Assembly: GCA_027625915.1 (NCBI GenBank)
Contig: JANTQA010000023.1
Span: 8,184,001-8,248,000 of the forward strand
Source: Anaeramoeba flamelloides
Lineage: Eukaryota; Metamonada; Anaeramoebidae
Direction of reading: 5' to 3'
DNA: 64,000 nt
Program-made: the position numbers and the translations under genes
The notes under the pieces: generated by a model
What the model saw: only the letters and a program-made list of their open reading frames with translations
The model's database searches: none
Told to the model about the DNA's origin: nothing
In this document: in pieces, positions 24,201 to 34,285 of the stretch
Layout: each line of letters opens with the position of its first letter
Numbering within the stretch: position 1 is the stretch's first letter

Positions 24201-24319
24201 TTTCTCTTGAGAAAATTGGATAAGGCCTTTAATAAAATTTGTGTTTTGGTTGGATAAATTGTTAAGGATCGTAGAATTTCTAAAAGTTGTTGCAGATTTA
24301 ATTCTTTTGGGTTTTCCAT
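18248..24319 (-). CDS. Giant ARM-repeat / PH / ankyrin-repeat protein (2,023 aa, single exon)
   Basis: The start is taken at the ATG giving MENPKELNLQQLLEILRSL, because the upstream in-frame codons (IFLFLFLFLF) look like non-coding A+T sequence. Residues ~1-580 are helical armadillo-like repeats (for example GGLERLFGNLSLF and GGIDILKKTSERS). Asn/Lys/Asp-rich low-complexity runs follow, including a D9 run and a GGGG patch. A PH domain spans about 1123-1222 (GYLNKQGEKVKNWKRRFFIL to TEWISMIKYCL), with the basic beta1-beta2 loop that binds phosphoinositides in many PH domains. From ~1250 to the end are ankyrin repeats (GYTPLEIAIL, GKTALHSLI, GRSLLSSACQHGE, GKTPLMIL), again interrupted by low-complexity loops. 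There is no catalytic domain, so the likely role is a membrane-associated scaffold. The N-terminal third is visibly less A+T-rich in codon choice than the rest. No introns are needed over 6 kb. Confidence 0.85.
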   Translation of the reverse strand: MENPKELNLQQLLEILRSLTIYPTKTQILLKALSNFLKRNPPSNKNIVHSIIFYLTQLLVRNFHCHSQSIILLELTIIRKLLQKWPQVQNTFVQCQGISVLVQLICSDTVHNQTTSTKINTQTKINIQTKTKPKTKTKTKSKKQSERLKYLCVLLLRGLCTSSQNKNERQLKVTKKSKYLSKTFLKENRKHSAKEGAIRALMVYADPKQNKQRRPLKARIFQDIIHVIGLVSIGESKIDELLDATQFCFKILFASNSEINKKNRFGFQSNDFFKSHKKKTANQNSENQNTISKQSTKSQQNVNSQQNGIANSDSGNSLENYCQNADSFKLMFITLGSLSRIFRRLSELGAISTHETLISKLVKLTLKIMDQHNENCFIQRSCCGILHWCCHSKKIVETAVKNGGLERLFGNLSLFRDHERIIVASLTTLSTIFSNTRQLIYAKVTQIGGIDILKKTSERSKNELVPIQKALCGVFASLAINPLTGNPLQIQKLLSFGITTSIFAIKSFSQDLSLVASSVIALRNLSIINLDHLKRVYKDKAIPYICEILDDDSNSLIDNNFNFNKNNNNTQDSNKSKANTHNHININNNINGKKFVKKDKQENTKLSKLKKESSKEKNYDSNKIELLSKIITSISGIINDNYSYKITKKKNSNTNSSNNHEEIDKIQKKILEQINLNQMFNLFCKHYNRYQGNNKNLIIAWFKLLYSLFSNGTNTNALQSKKINLLEVIIIYLKRYETDLVVQKVGLKLLPLLPPRKLQINVYYIIKIIMNSMEIFPKNIIIQKNCCRILTLFTENHQIIKKYFNQFLVDLIISAIFHLQNDVQISIYVLKFVFNINQYFLNNSENKTQNRNDYYYHVHTNNDDDDDDDDDNGGGGDDNDDDKNENKEYNVETYNYNEGKNLKQQKSNHNEENEFNNIKINPIRCLGIDFLIKIFSKFSYNKEIKNLKKKYFKLEEFEIIKKNEKKIMLRESSNENQNNSNQNDLNNFQKNDKNDNSYNDILKELMENEDNISTKQKKKLFQKMQKSKKRQLEREKAKQILIKKQKKFNLINFKKITLIKKQKMYNVNRYVLTSSHGDFHGSGTTINTSTQTQNLEYWKNNWRVVNLRIGSPINSAPKINQRYLIRKSGYLNKQGEKVKNWKRRFFILQDKSISYFSKKQSLIGIKTIRIDSILSVYRIPTKKYNKSNLFSIETPNRIFILSAQSPNEVTEWISMIKYCLTLFSTVRNFTPILKSCLNGVFGSLISGQELNVFIDLNGNNLIHHFIINSENEYLSKIYPLIETGLSVNHRNNLGYTPLEIAILKIFQNNNNNNQFNVDTNNVNNCNNQVNVYNSFYGGIGGGDYDGSGGSNISNLKKKDSKTYELFLSIIAKKTIFDNLTIVSCLNLFWINFQELLESEIFVKSFDNSSIYNFTNKQNIQKICRKYDNNLFYYINQLIPKNFSKSPSDLLAFFFEIKCSDYILLLLSGQIYDIKDLCFENITKSWILLGLFDQIFNELLSNNYWKMRNLFFKILKNLTLLNFDFKILNNTIIENLLTRCFEKKKFNLILNFHLNLINIYFGKLHLNIYQYLILNNDLKFLKILFNYHDDDDDQNINKKKIVENDGKLLIEKKEGKGNKEEKVNGNDFFIDNEEENEIYFKETVSVPLLSIAAENNSLEIIKFLIKIGKDPNQVNEEGKTALHSLISGKYGDIPFNNDNEKQINHHRIYLNHNNIENMNNNNSSGGSMGSLDDLKNNYLMKPSNQFSFCSMNTTNSLLSYNITEEPIVNCFEIPEDRHKEPSELLNAFEILYPLTDYNITDKYGRSLLSSACQHGEIKIVEKLLQNKKIKIFEYDAFNCSPLFYSICFGKIEIVKLLLNEIIKRELINKKQVDNEIWFTLSKNYLNLFQACLLYHNLEINNIIFFLLIDFLKNRIDLTRLFEQSNHNSFSVIHIASIQKNYNVLSHLLSNYPDQLNWDAKVNGKTPLMILCSFNEINEKIIKQLIDIGADLSINSLEGTAYKILKQNYNGDLLQIINPKKYFEN

Positions 24320-25336
24320 TATTTTTGTTTTAAAAGACCAAGAAGCGAATGAAAATTTTATTTTGTTGATGGGTTTTTGTAACAAAGAAAACAAAAATAA
24401 GAACAAAAATAAAAAAATGTCAATATTATCAGATCGATACAACAAGAAGAGCTCAAGAATTGTGGTCACTTGTTCAAAATTCCATAAAACTTGTGTTTTT
24501 TTTACATTATTTCAAATTTTGAAAGAAATTAATGGATGAAAATCAAATTTCTTTTGTTTTAACATTTTTACCATTGAACTTATTCAATAAAGTTCATTTT
24601 AAAATAACTTTCAGATAGTCGATTTTCATAAAAACAGTTTCATTCTATTGAAGGCAAACAAATCTTTTCCTTTGGATAACTTTGAAACATTTCAAATAAT
24701 TAGTAAATATTTTGATTTGATAAAAGCTATTTTTTACCCCTTTTTTGAAGAACAAACGTTTATTGAGTTTTTAAAATGTTGAAAAAACACAAGAAACGTT
24801 TTCTTATATATATTCGTGAGGAACTTGAAAAACTCCTGAAAAAATTTTTCGGGATTCTATTTTCTTGATGTGCTGAAGATCGATTAGATTTCTCTTATTA
24901 TTTCAACTATTACCAAATATTTCAGAGTCTTTGTCTATAAATAATACTTTTGTGATTTTTTATCTTACAATGAATGACATTTATTGAAATTCACAATTGA
25001 AATACTAATATAAAAAATAAAATTGTTTTGTATAACAGAAAGAAGCAATAAGGGGAGGAAATACAAAAATAAAAAAAATCATTTTTTGTAAGATAAGTCT
25101 AAAAAAAGATTATAAATTATGTGATTTATGTCAATTTGTTTACCAATCATGAAAATTTTATATTCTCTGCATGGACTGAAGACCAAGGCTATAAAGAGAA
25201 AAAAAGAATTTAAAAGAATGACAGTTAACTAAAAGAGAAAATATTAGGTTTTCTTAAAAGATAACAAAAAAACATTTTTTGATCCTAAAAATTTTTATAA
25301 AATTCTCAAATGAATTCCTGATAATTTAAAAAGTTA
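24320..25336. other. Intergenic, upstream of the ankyrin gene
   Basis: No gene seen. The gene's 5' flank should lie here, but no promoter motif could be assigned. Confidence 0.5.
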
Positions 25337-25533
25337 CAATCAGTTCCACTTTTAAGTCACCAATCTTCAACAAAATTTAAGGCACAATAAAATCTCAAAA
25401 TAAGAGATAAAATTTGGAATTTTTTTTTTTACAATTTATTTTACTAGAATCTGAATTGTGAGCCTTAATTTGAGATTTTTATTGCGCCTTAAATTTCTTT
25501 GAAAAGTTTGTTACTTAAAAGTGGAACTGGCTG
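25337..25533. mobile_element. Palindromic MITE, family M, copy 2
   Basis: Same inverted halves as copy 1 but more diverged (for example TAAGTCACCAATCTTCAAC on the left). TA lies on both sides. Confidence 0.85.
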
Positions 25534-26027
25534 TAATAAAAATTGGTGATTATGGGTAGAGTTGAAAAAAATAGTGGGAGATCAGATAAAAAACAATTAT
25601 TTAGTTCATTTAATTGTTTTATGTATAAGTCGAAATGTAATTTATAATATGACTAATAATTACTAATTGTATTTTATAAGTTAAGATTTTTGAAAAAAGT
25701 TTTAATTTTTGAAGTGAATAAAACATCTTAATTTTAAAATATATTTTTTTTATTTATTAAGAAATACTATTTTTATATTTGGTTAATGATTCTAACAAGG
25801 TGTTTGAATTATGAAATTAATCTTGATGAAATAAACTATAATTAAAAATACGAAAAAATGAAATCCCCCAGTTACAATTCTTTTGAATAAAAAAAGTATA
25901 ATAGTAATTTATTTTATCTTCCTGTGAAGAATATTTCTGAAATTTCTAATAATAATTCAATTTTATGATTATTTCATCAAATATTTGTTCTGAAATATGA
26001 ACTATTATTTTTTAATGTCTTAATTTA

Positions 26028-26227
26028 CAGTCAGTTCCACTTTTAAGTCACAAAAATTTCAACAAAATTTAAGGCACAATAAAAATCTCAAATTAAGGTT
26101 CAAATTTTGTAATTTTTTTTTTTTTAAAATTTATTTTACTAGAATCTCAATTTTGTACCTTTAATTTGAAGTTTTTTTGTGCCTTAAATTTCGTTGAAAG
26201 TTTGTGCCTTAAAAGTGGAACTGACTG
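26028..26227. mobile_element. Palindromic MITE, family M, copy 3
   Basis: A 200 bp copy bounded by TA. The left half contains CAACAAAATTTAAGGCACAA, and the right half mirrors it and ends GGAACTGACTG. Confidence 0.88.
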
Positions 26228-27755
26228 TATTAAATGATAATATTAAATTACAATTAGTAATTTTTTTGTAACAGAAAGGGCATGAACTAGAAAATCAAAA
26301 ATCTGGTACTTTGAAAAAATTTGAAATTGGTTAAAAATTACAATTATTATTTTTATTTCAGTAAAATTAGTAAAAAATTTACTTCAAAAAAATTAATTAA
26401 TTTTTTCAATTTATAAAGTTTCTAATAAATCAATTTATTCTACTTTTTACCTTTAAATATTAAAAAATCAAATTATTTGTATTGTTTTTTGGTTTTAAAA
26501 TACCCTAAAAAATATAAAAATTACAAATTGTTTGAATTTTACTCACTTCCAAATTAACTATATATAACAAATGTAATATAATTATGCTTAGAGAGTGTGA
26601 CAAAAAAATTTTCAACAATATCTAAAAAATCAGAGACAAACTCCATTTTAATTATATTAATACTTTATGAATGAAATATTTGTAATAATTTCTTTAAAAA
26701 AAATTATTCACTTATTTTCATTTTTATAACAAATTTAAGATGTTTTTAGTTTTGTGAAAAAAATATTAGAACAATTAACAATTTTAGTTTGTTTTTTATT
26801 AGATCTTTTAATTTTAATTACAAAAGGGAGTCAGAAGTACCTACAACAAAAATCTTTTAAGGATTGATTTCTATTAGTCGTTGGTTGCAGTTAATTTAAC
26901 TCCAATAGTTTGATCGTAAAAATACTTTATTTTTTATATGACATTCAGAAGATATTTTTTAAAAAATTGTTTCTGTTTCCAACTTTTGGAAGGTTTTGTA
27001 TTAGATTTGTTGAGTTTTAATTGTATTCCATTAAGGCAATATTTTTCTGTTATGATTTTTATCAAGCCTGGTGTTATTTCAATGATTTTAAAAATTTTAG
27101 TGTTTTTTTTTTTCAGATATTACGAATTTATAAGTGTTGAGGCATACATATCAACTGGTAGATATTTATTATAAAAATCAAAGTTTTGTGTTTTAAATTG
27201 GAATTTTTATTTTGTTTTGTTTTGTTTGAGTTGTTTTAAAACAAATTTTTACCTCGTTTTTTCAGTAATTGAGAAAAAGAGAAATTTAAAAAACAGTCGA
27301 ATACCCAAAAAAAAAAAAATTTATTATTAAATATTTTTGATCTTATTTGTTAGAAACTCTTCCTTTCAGATTTTGGATTTAAGTAAATAAAAGAATAATT
27401 GACAAAAATCGCCTTTTAGTAACAACTTTTATATTCAATACAAAGTTAAAGATTGATCTTTGAGAATCAAAATACAATACCACCCACACATTATACAAAA
27501 TCATGGTTATTAATTCTTTTGGTATTGTAAACCTTAAATCAAAAAAAAATTTTGATTTTTTCTGATCTTCCTTCTTGGTTTGTAAGAATTTTTGTCAATC
27601 CAGTAATATTTGTGAGTGGAATAGATTTTTCTTCAGCAGTAAGTTTCTGTAATTAGTTGTACTTTTTTATAACACTTCAGCCTTATTTCCAAATGATTTT
27701 ATTCACAAACAAAACATTTTTTTTTATTTTAATTTCTTGCTTTGGTAATTTTACA
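26228..27755. other. Intergenic / eS24 5' flank
   Basis: No independent gene is supported; the frame at 26938-27174 is not protein-like. The last ~150 bases contain GTAAGT near 27640 and several CAG acceptors, so a 5' UTR intron of eS24 is possible but unproven. Confidence 0.45.
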
Positions 27756-28454
27756 ATGTCAACAAAAATTAAAAAAGAAGGAACAGTTACTGTTCGTACA
27801 AGAAGAGTTATGAGCAACAGATTATTAAGAAGAAAACAAATGATCATTGATATTCTTCACCCAGGCCTCGCTAATGTATCAAAAGAAGAGCTTAGACAAA
27901 GAGTTGGAAGAGTATGTTATTTTTAAGTTCTTGTTTTTTTATTTCTTTTCTCCTGATAAGTTTTTGTTTTTTTTTTCTGAATGGTTTTTCTTTTTCTTTT
28001 TGCTTTTTTTTTTTTTTTTTCAATTTTCTCTTATGCTTTTTTTTCTTTTTTTCAAAAACAAAAAAAAAAATTTTTCTTTTTTTTATTTTCCATTTTACAA
28101 AATAAAATCAAATAAAAACAAAATTAACACAAAAAAAAAAAAAAACTCTTTTCTTAATAACCTGTCTTCTTGAAATAGATGTACCATCTTAAAGATCCAA
28201 AATGTGTTCAATTGTTTGGATTCAAAACAGTTTATGGTGGTGGAAGAAGTTCAGGATTTTGTTTAATTTATGACGATGCTGAGTCTATGATGAAATTCGA
28301 ACCAAAATACCGTTTGATCAGACTTGGTCTCTTAGTCAAACCAGAAACAAACAGAAGAGCCAAAAAGGATCGTAAAAACAAAGGTAAGAAATTCAGAGGC
28401 AAATTCAAATTTGTTGGTGGAAAGCCAAAAAAGAAAAAGAAAGATGATGATTAA
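27756..28454 (+). CDS. RPS24: 40S ribosomal protein eS24 (two exons)
   Basis: Structural protein of the small ribosomal subunit. Exon 1 (27756-27911) gives [20 protein letters not shown], then [17 protein letters not shown], the conserved eS24 N-terminal block. Exon 2 (28179-28454) gives [20 protein letters not shown], matching the [20 protein letters not shown] block of the family, and ends in a Lys-rich tail ([10 protein letters not shown]). The intron is GTATGT...ATAG, phase 0, 267 bp, and T-rich. Total is about 143 residues, normal for eS24. An AATAAA lies about 70 bases after the stop (28526-28531) and could serve as the polyadenylation signal. Confidence 0.95.
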
Positions 28455-29539
28455 TTCGTTCCCTTTCAAATCACCCCAAAACCAAATAATAGAGAAATTT
28501 ATATTTTATCAGATACTAATTTAAGAATAAAGAATTAAGAACAAAGAATTCATTTCTTTAAATACAAACATTAGGTATTCCTAATTTTCTTATTAATTAA
28601 AACAAAAAAAAAAAAAAAAAAAAAAAAACAGACATTTCTTTTACTTAAATTAACACAACAAATAAAAAAAAAATGTCAATAGAACATTCACCTTTGAAGA
28701 TCCTTTCTCTTCTTTTATTCATTTTTTTTTCCATTTTTTTTCTCAATTGCTGTGAAACTCCAATCATCAAACTCAAAATTTTCTCTCAAAGTTTAATAAG
28801 GAAACAAGCTTAATTTAAATTTCCGAGAAATGTCATTATAAATTTGATTTTGAGATCTTTGGTTTTATTTAGCAAATAATTAATTATCAGAAATATTTGA
28901 GAACTTGAGATAAATATTTTCATTTATTAATTGAAAAATAACAGTATTGAAGAATTATGGGATAAGAAATTCAAATGTGACAAAAATTTCATCTCATTTT
29001 TCTTTTATCGTGTTCTGTTTTGTTCTGTTCTGTTCTAATATGTTCTACTCTAAAAAATATTACAAAAATTTGAAATGATAATGTCAAGATCTTAGTTTTT
29101 CTTCATATTCACTAGAAAATGAGAGAAATAAATTTAACATTTATTTTTTGAAAAGTTATTTTGTAAATAGAGTTTGGAGACTACAAATTTTTCCTGTTTT
29201 GTATTCTATTTACAGTAATCATTGTAAAACATTAACATAATAATTCCATATGTTTCTCAGAGTGGCTAATGGCTTTGTTTATTCAAAAAGAAACTCGACA
29301 ATGTTACTATTAATTTGTTTTTAGAGTAACAGCTCAATAATTAGAGATATTTCACTTATTCTCAGATTTCCTTGATATTTTCAACTTTTTAGATCAACAG
29401 TAAAGTAGTGAAAAAAATACCCGACATCAAAATAATCCCTGAGAAAATTTTTAATTGTTAATAATAGCAAAAAAGTTGTGTAATTTCATTTATTTAGAAT
29501 CAAATTCCTTTTTTTAAGAATCAAAATTTTAAAATTATA
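28455..29539. other. Intergenic, poly-A tract
   Basis: An A25 run at about 28604-28628, then A+T-rich sequence with TGTTCTGTTCTGTTCT near 29015. No gene seen. Confidence 0.5.
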
Positions 29540-29880
29540 ATTCACCCACTTATTAGAACGATGATTAATGAAATTACACTTGTTCAAAACACCATACAAT
29601 CAATCAAAAAAATAAGAATACAAATAATCATTTTCCAAGCTCAAGTAAACCTCTATAAAACTCTATTATTTTTCAAAAATAGTTTGATCAACTTATGCTA
29701 TCAAACAATTACTTGAGTATTTTAGAGAAACCCTACTTTAATACACTTTAAGTAGGTTTATTACTTGCTTCATAAAAACAATTGGTTATTTATAAAAAGG
29801 ATTTGATTCTATATAAATGAAATTACTCAACATTTTTACTAATATTCACAATTAAAAATCTTGTCTGGGATTGTTTTCGT
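29540..29880. repeat. Diverged copy of the repeat at 33.05-33.51 kb
   Basis: CCCACTTATTAGAACGATGA and AATGAAATTACAC at the left, and AAAAGGATTTGATTCT with TTTTACTAATATTC at the right, match in order with 33.17-33.46 kb. The terminal repeats seen in that copy are not clear here. Confidence 0.45.
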
Positions 29881-30777
29881 TCAAGGTATTTTTTCCCCTA
29901 TTATATAAAAAATATTATCAAAAATGAAAACTCACATTTGATACTCTCATAAGTTTGGCATTTCTAATGTTTAATTTTGTTCTGAATCAAATTTTATTAT
30001 GAATCTTTATTTTAAAGCGTTGAATCAAAGAGTAAAAAGTTAATATTCGATAAAAATTTGAAAAATATGTTTATAGGAAATTTTATTGTTTTATAACTTC
30101 AGATAAAAAATTTGGGATTAGAATTTGCTTTAAAAATTGAAAATATTAGAATAAAAAAAATGGTTTTATATCTAGATTAATTCTTGACTTGTGTTTGATT
30201 GTTTCTCTCCAGCTGGCTACCTCCATTTTTTTTTTTCTTAGAGTTAAACATTGCTCAGTGGTTTTTTTAATTTCATCAATTCAATCATTTTATATTTAAT
30301 CTTTGAAATATTATTCTTTATTTCGGTTTGGTTAAATAAATAATTGAAAAAAGAACTTTAAAAACTAATTTGTAAAATAATATTATGTATAAATCATAAT
30401 AAATAATAATGGGAAGAGAAATACAATACAAGTAAAGGATTTATTACTCTCTTTTAATTTAAGAAGATAAAGAAGAATATATTTAGAAAATATATATTTT
30501 TTTCATTTTTGATTTCAATAAGTTTATTTGGAAAGTGATCTTTGATTTTTGGTCTTCTAAAGAAAAATTTTTTTTTAAAAATACACATATCCTTTATTTT
30601 TTTTTTTATATTTTGGTTTATATTTTGATTAATTTCAACAATCCACTCTTAACCATTCTCAATTCAAATGTAAATTTAGACAATACTCAACAAATAATAA
30701 AAAAAACGTTTCTAAAAAAATTAAATTTTAAGATTCAACTCTTGGTTTATTTGATTTGTTTTTTTTTTCAACAAATA
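29881..30777. other. Intergenic, no gene seen
   Basis: A+T-rich. The frame at 30535-30789 is compositionally driven and overlaps the MITE. Confidence 0.5.
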
Positions 30778-30971
30778 GAGTCAGTTTGACTTTTAAGGCA
30801 CAAACTTTCAACGAAATTTAAGGCATAAAAAAATCTCGAATTAAAGCACAAAATTCAAATACTAGAAAAATAATTGGTAAAAAAAAAATCCCATTTTTGT
30901 GCCTTAATTTGAGATTTTTTTTGTACCTTAAATTTCGTTGAAAGTTTGTGCCTTAAAAGTGAAACTGACTG
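30778..30971. mobile_element. Palindromic MITE, family M, copy 4
   Basis: Begins GAGTCAG after TA and ends GAAACTGACTG. The inner arms (ACAAACTTTCAACGAAATTT) are well preserved, so it is probably among the younger copies despite edge changes. Confidence 0.88.
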
Positions 30972-31639
30972 TCTAGCAAAGGTATGATATTTTGATTTCA
31001 TTGTTTCAATATCGAGTTGTACTCAAAAAATTAATTAATTAATGTTTCGATAAATGTCATCAGAATGAACAGTTTTAAAAATTTCGAAAATGTGTCTTAC
31101 ACCTTACCATAAATTGATTCTTTATATAATAAATAATGTATTATCTTATATATTCAGGATTGCCCTAATTCCTATTTAAATATCAACCAACACGTCGTTT
31201 TTGATTGGGATCTTAAAAAAATAACAGTGAAAATCAATTATTTTTTTTATAAAAAAATAGTTGAAAAAAATTACTAGATTTCTATAAAAACAGATTTTAC
31301 TTTCAGTTTAGTCTTAATCCCCCTCGTTAAAAAGTTTCACTCTATAATACTTTATGATACCTCTTATAAGATTTTCATCTTCAGTACTTTAAATTTTTGA
31401 AATTAGTTTTTGTGAGAAAAAAAATCAAACAAAATAATGACTTTATCCTACTTAAACTTTATAAAACAATCACAAGTTATATATATATATATATATATAT
31501 ATCAAATTAAATTGATTGTGTACTGAAATAGAAAAATTGTTTTAGATTGAAGTAATTTAACAGTATAGGAAATAAAAAAAAAATGATAATATTTTTTTTT
31601 TTAAATTTTAATTATTTGAAATTAAAATAGATTGCTTTG
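30972..31639. other. Intergenic with (TA)n
   Basis: No gene. The TA run is at 31479-31502. Confidence 0.5.
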
Positions 31640-32039
31640 AAACTTTTTTTTTTAAATGATTTTTTTTTGAAAATAATTCCTGATTATTTTTTTTTTGATT
31701 TTTTGAATTTTTTGAAATTAAAGAGAATGCATTTTAAACTTTTTTTTTGTTAACAGATTTTTGAAATTTAGAATACTTGAAACTTGTTTGTCAATTTTGA
31801 ATTTTTGTAATTGAGATCACCTTTTTTTCTTGTTAATTGATTTGATTCCCATTGAAACAATGATTATTTTTTTTTTGATTTGTGAAATTTTTTGAAATTA
31901 AAGAGAAAGTTTTTAATTTTTTTGAATTTTTTGTTACTAAAATTGATAATCCTATAACTTCTTGGTTACTATATGAATTTTTTGTAATTGAGGATCCTAA
32001 GTTTTTTTTTTGTTAATTGAATTGATTACCATTGAATTA
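31640..32039. repeat. Tandem ~190 bp repeat, interrupted by a LINE
   Basis: The block TGATTATTTTTTTTTTGATT, followed by AATTTTTTGAAATTAAAGAGA, begins near 31681 and again near 31861. Both lead to TTGTTAATTGATTTGATTCC-like text. A further partial unit appears at about 32960-33045, after the LINE remnant, so the LINE appears to have inserted into the array. Confidence 0.6.
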
Positions 32040-32965
32040 AAGATTATTATTTTTAAATTAAAAAATTTATCCCTCCCATATTTAGAAAAATTAATAAAAT
32101 ATAATCAACAAACAAACAATAAAATCAATTGGAATTTAAAAGATTTAATTGAATTGAAAGAAGAAATTTACAAATATACATATATTGAATTATTGAATTA
32201 CAAGAGTGAGAAAGTCATTAGGTTTTCCAGAATTTAAAAGAATTGAGCAAAATATTTGATTTTTCTCTATTCTTTTAAATTCTGGAAAACCATCGTTAGC
32301 TTTTCTTGAGTTTTCTGTTTATTTGAAAAATCGATAGATTTTCGTTAGGTTTTTTTTTGATTTTCGAAATAAACCGAAAATTTATTAAAATTTTCGGTTT
32401 ATTTCAAAAAGTAAAAAAAAAACCTTGGAACACTTAACAGAATAAACAGAAAACTTCAAGAAAACCTCGGCACTCTAAGCACTTGAAGACACTTCACAGT
32501 ACTTGACGGCACTTGACGACACTTTACAAAAATATTTCAAAATAATAAAATATCGAAACTCTTTATTTAAAACTCAAAAATATTTAAGTTATCTTTCAAG
32601 CTCAACAATCCTGAAATTCAGAACATTTATTAACCTCTTAAATAGATATTACGATATAATAAATAAAAACTCAAATAAATATTGTTCTTTATGTTTAAAA
32701 TATGAACATAAGGAAATAATAGAAAATATTAATCATTTTTTATGGGTATGTCCTTATTATGAAAAAAAAATAGATTAATTTTTCTTAACAAATTAAAAGA
32801 AATAAATCTTAATGAAAGGTTTTTAAACTGTGATAGTTTGAAATTATTTTCATTAATTAATAATCGTGAAATCTATGATTTCGCGCTTTAATTTCTGAAA
32901 GGGTGTTTGTGTCTAAGGGCAACTAAAGTATAATTTACACTTCTTCAAAAATAAAAAAAGATATT
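32040..32965 (+). mobile_element. LINE 3' end, copy L2
   Basis: Coding remnants at 32040-32210 (IIIFKLKNLSLPYLEKLI, INWNLKDLIELKEEIY) and 32503-32890 (TLQKYFKIIKYRNSLFKTQK, then CSLC and NHFLWVC). The Cys/His cluster C-x2-C-x13-H-x4-C resembles the knuckle that follows the reverse-transcriptase domain in many LINE proteins. The two parts are separated by palindrome cluster B (32216-32467). After the frame comes a 3' UTR-like tail ending in AATTTACACTTCTTCAAAAA. The minus-strand copy at 57.8-56.9 kb matches part by part. Only this 5'-truncated tail is present. Confidence 0.7.
32216..32467. repeat. Palindrome cluster B, one hairpin nested in another
   Basis: Unit a (32216-32294) folds on TTTTCCAGAATTTAAAAGAA. 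Unit b has arms TTTTCTTGAGTTTTCTGTTT (32298-) and its partner at 32441-32467. Unit c (32343-32428), with AAATAAACCGAAAATTT arms and a CGTTAGG start, sits inside b. GGCACTTGACGAC-type 10-mers follow at 32478-32523. Confidence 0.7.
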
Positions 32966-33048
32966 TATTTTTTTTGATTTTTGGAATTTTTCGAAATTAA
33001 AGAAAGTTTTAAATTTTTTTTATTTGATTTGAATTTCTTTAATTAGAT

Positions 33049-33510
33049 CACTGTTGAGAGAAAAATGTTGGACAAAGAAAAATATTTGGACAGCAATTTT
33101 AATTGTGAACCTTAATGAAAATGATTTTTAATTTCTTTTGTTTGTGAAATAACTAAAGAAAATAATAATAATCTACTTATTAGAATAACGATTAATGTAA
33201 TTCTACTTTTTCAAAACCTTATCTTCTATAATCAAAAATAAGTTTAAAAATTACCAATTTCAGAATTAATAGTAAACTTTACCAAAACTTGGATTTTTGT
33301 TAAAATAGCATGATCTACTTTAGTTATCAACTGTTTAAATGAGTATTCAACACACACCACAGATTAATGAACTTGTAACACATTTAAACCTGGATTTATA
33401 TAAAAGCCACCTAGTTATCAATAGGATTTGATTTTCAATTTTACTAATGTTCCCAATGAAAAATGGTTGGAAACCATTTTTCAGTTTCAAACATTTTTCT
33501 CTCAACAGTC
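33049..33510. mobile_element. TIR element with ACTGTTGAGAGAAAAATGTT ends
   Basis: The left terminus ACTGTTGAGAGAAAAATGTT is mirrored at 33490-33510. About 460 bp long, no coding capacity. A diverged interior copy lies at 29.54-29.88 kb. Confidence 0.65.
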
Positions 33511-33578
33511 AAATGAAATTTATTTGATAAAGAAAATTTGAAATATCTTTGTGTAATTTGTATTTTGGCTTTGTAATA

Positions 33579-33773
33579 CAGTCAGTTTCACTTTTAAGGA
33601 ACAAACTTTCAACGAAATTTAAGGCACAAAAAAATCTCAAATTAAGGCACAAAATTTGAAATTTTTTTTTTACAATTTATTTTACTAGAATATGTATTTT
33701 GTGTTTTAATTTGAGATTTTTATAGTGTCTTAAATTTCGTTGAAAGTTTGTGCCTTAAAAGTGAAACTGACTG
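33579..33773. mobile_element. Palindromic MITE, family M, copy 5 (195 bp)
   Basis: TA-flanked, CAGTCAG to CTGACTG, with full-length inverted halves. The open frame spilling out of it (33740-33928) has no family resemblance. Confidence 0.9.
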
Positions 33774-34285
33774 TACTTTTAGATCTTTCATTTGCGTATT
33801 TGAATCTTTTTCATTTCGATCCTGTGATTTTTCTCCCAAAGATGGATTTTTTCATTAAAATAGTTTGGATAAATGAGATGATTTCCTGTTGGTTTGATTT
33901 AAAAATAAACAGTTTACTTTCTCAGTAACTTTTTGAGAGAGTAAGTAACCCCTATAGTATAAAGATATTTGACAAATCTGACTTTGCCCTTAACACAGAA
34001 AAAAAATTTTTGTTTCTGAAGATTCTGCCTTGAAATACATTAAAATTAAAATTGAGAAACTCTTATTTTACCCACCACTAAAGTTCTGTGTAAATTATTT
34101 TTGATGAAATAAAATCAAATAACTCACTATTAATCTTTGAAATTTTGTTAAAGAACCTTTTTTTCAACAATAAGTTTTAAAATGTTTGACTGGTTTCGTT
34201 AGAGAATCTACAATGAGAATATTCAAGTGTCACAACTCTAAAAATAAAAAGAAGGAAAAATTTCGGTTTGTCATTTTTTACAAAT
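33774..34285. other. Upstream region of the membrane-protein gene
   Basis: Nothing assignable. It presumably holds the promoter of the plus-strand gene starting at 34286. Confidence 0.4.

Noticed and set aside
27847-28173. 108-codon Phe-rich frame between the eS24 exons
   Set aside because: It lies mostly in the T-rich eS24 intron; the conserved protein requires the intron to be removed.
33740-33928. 62-codon plus-strand frame
   Set aside because: Begins inside MITE copy 5 and has no protein-like features.
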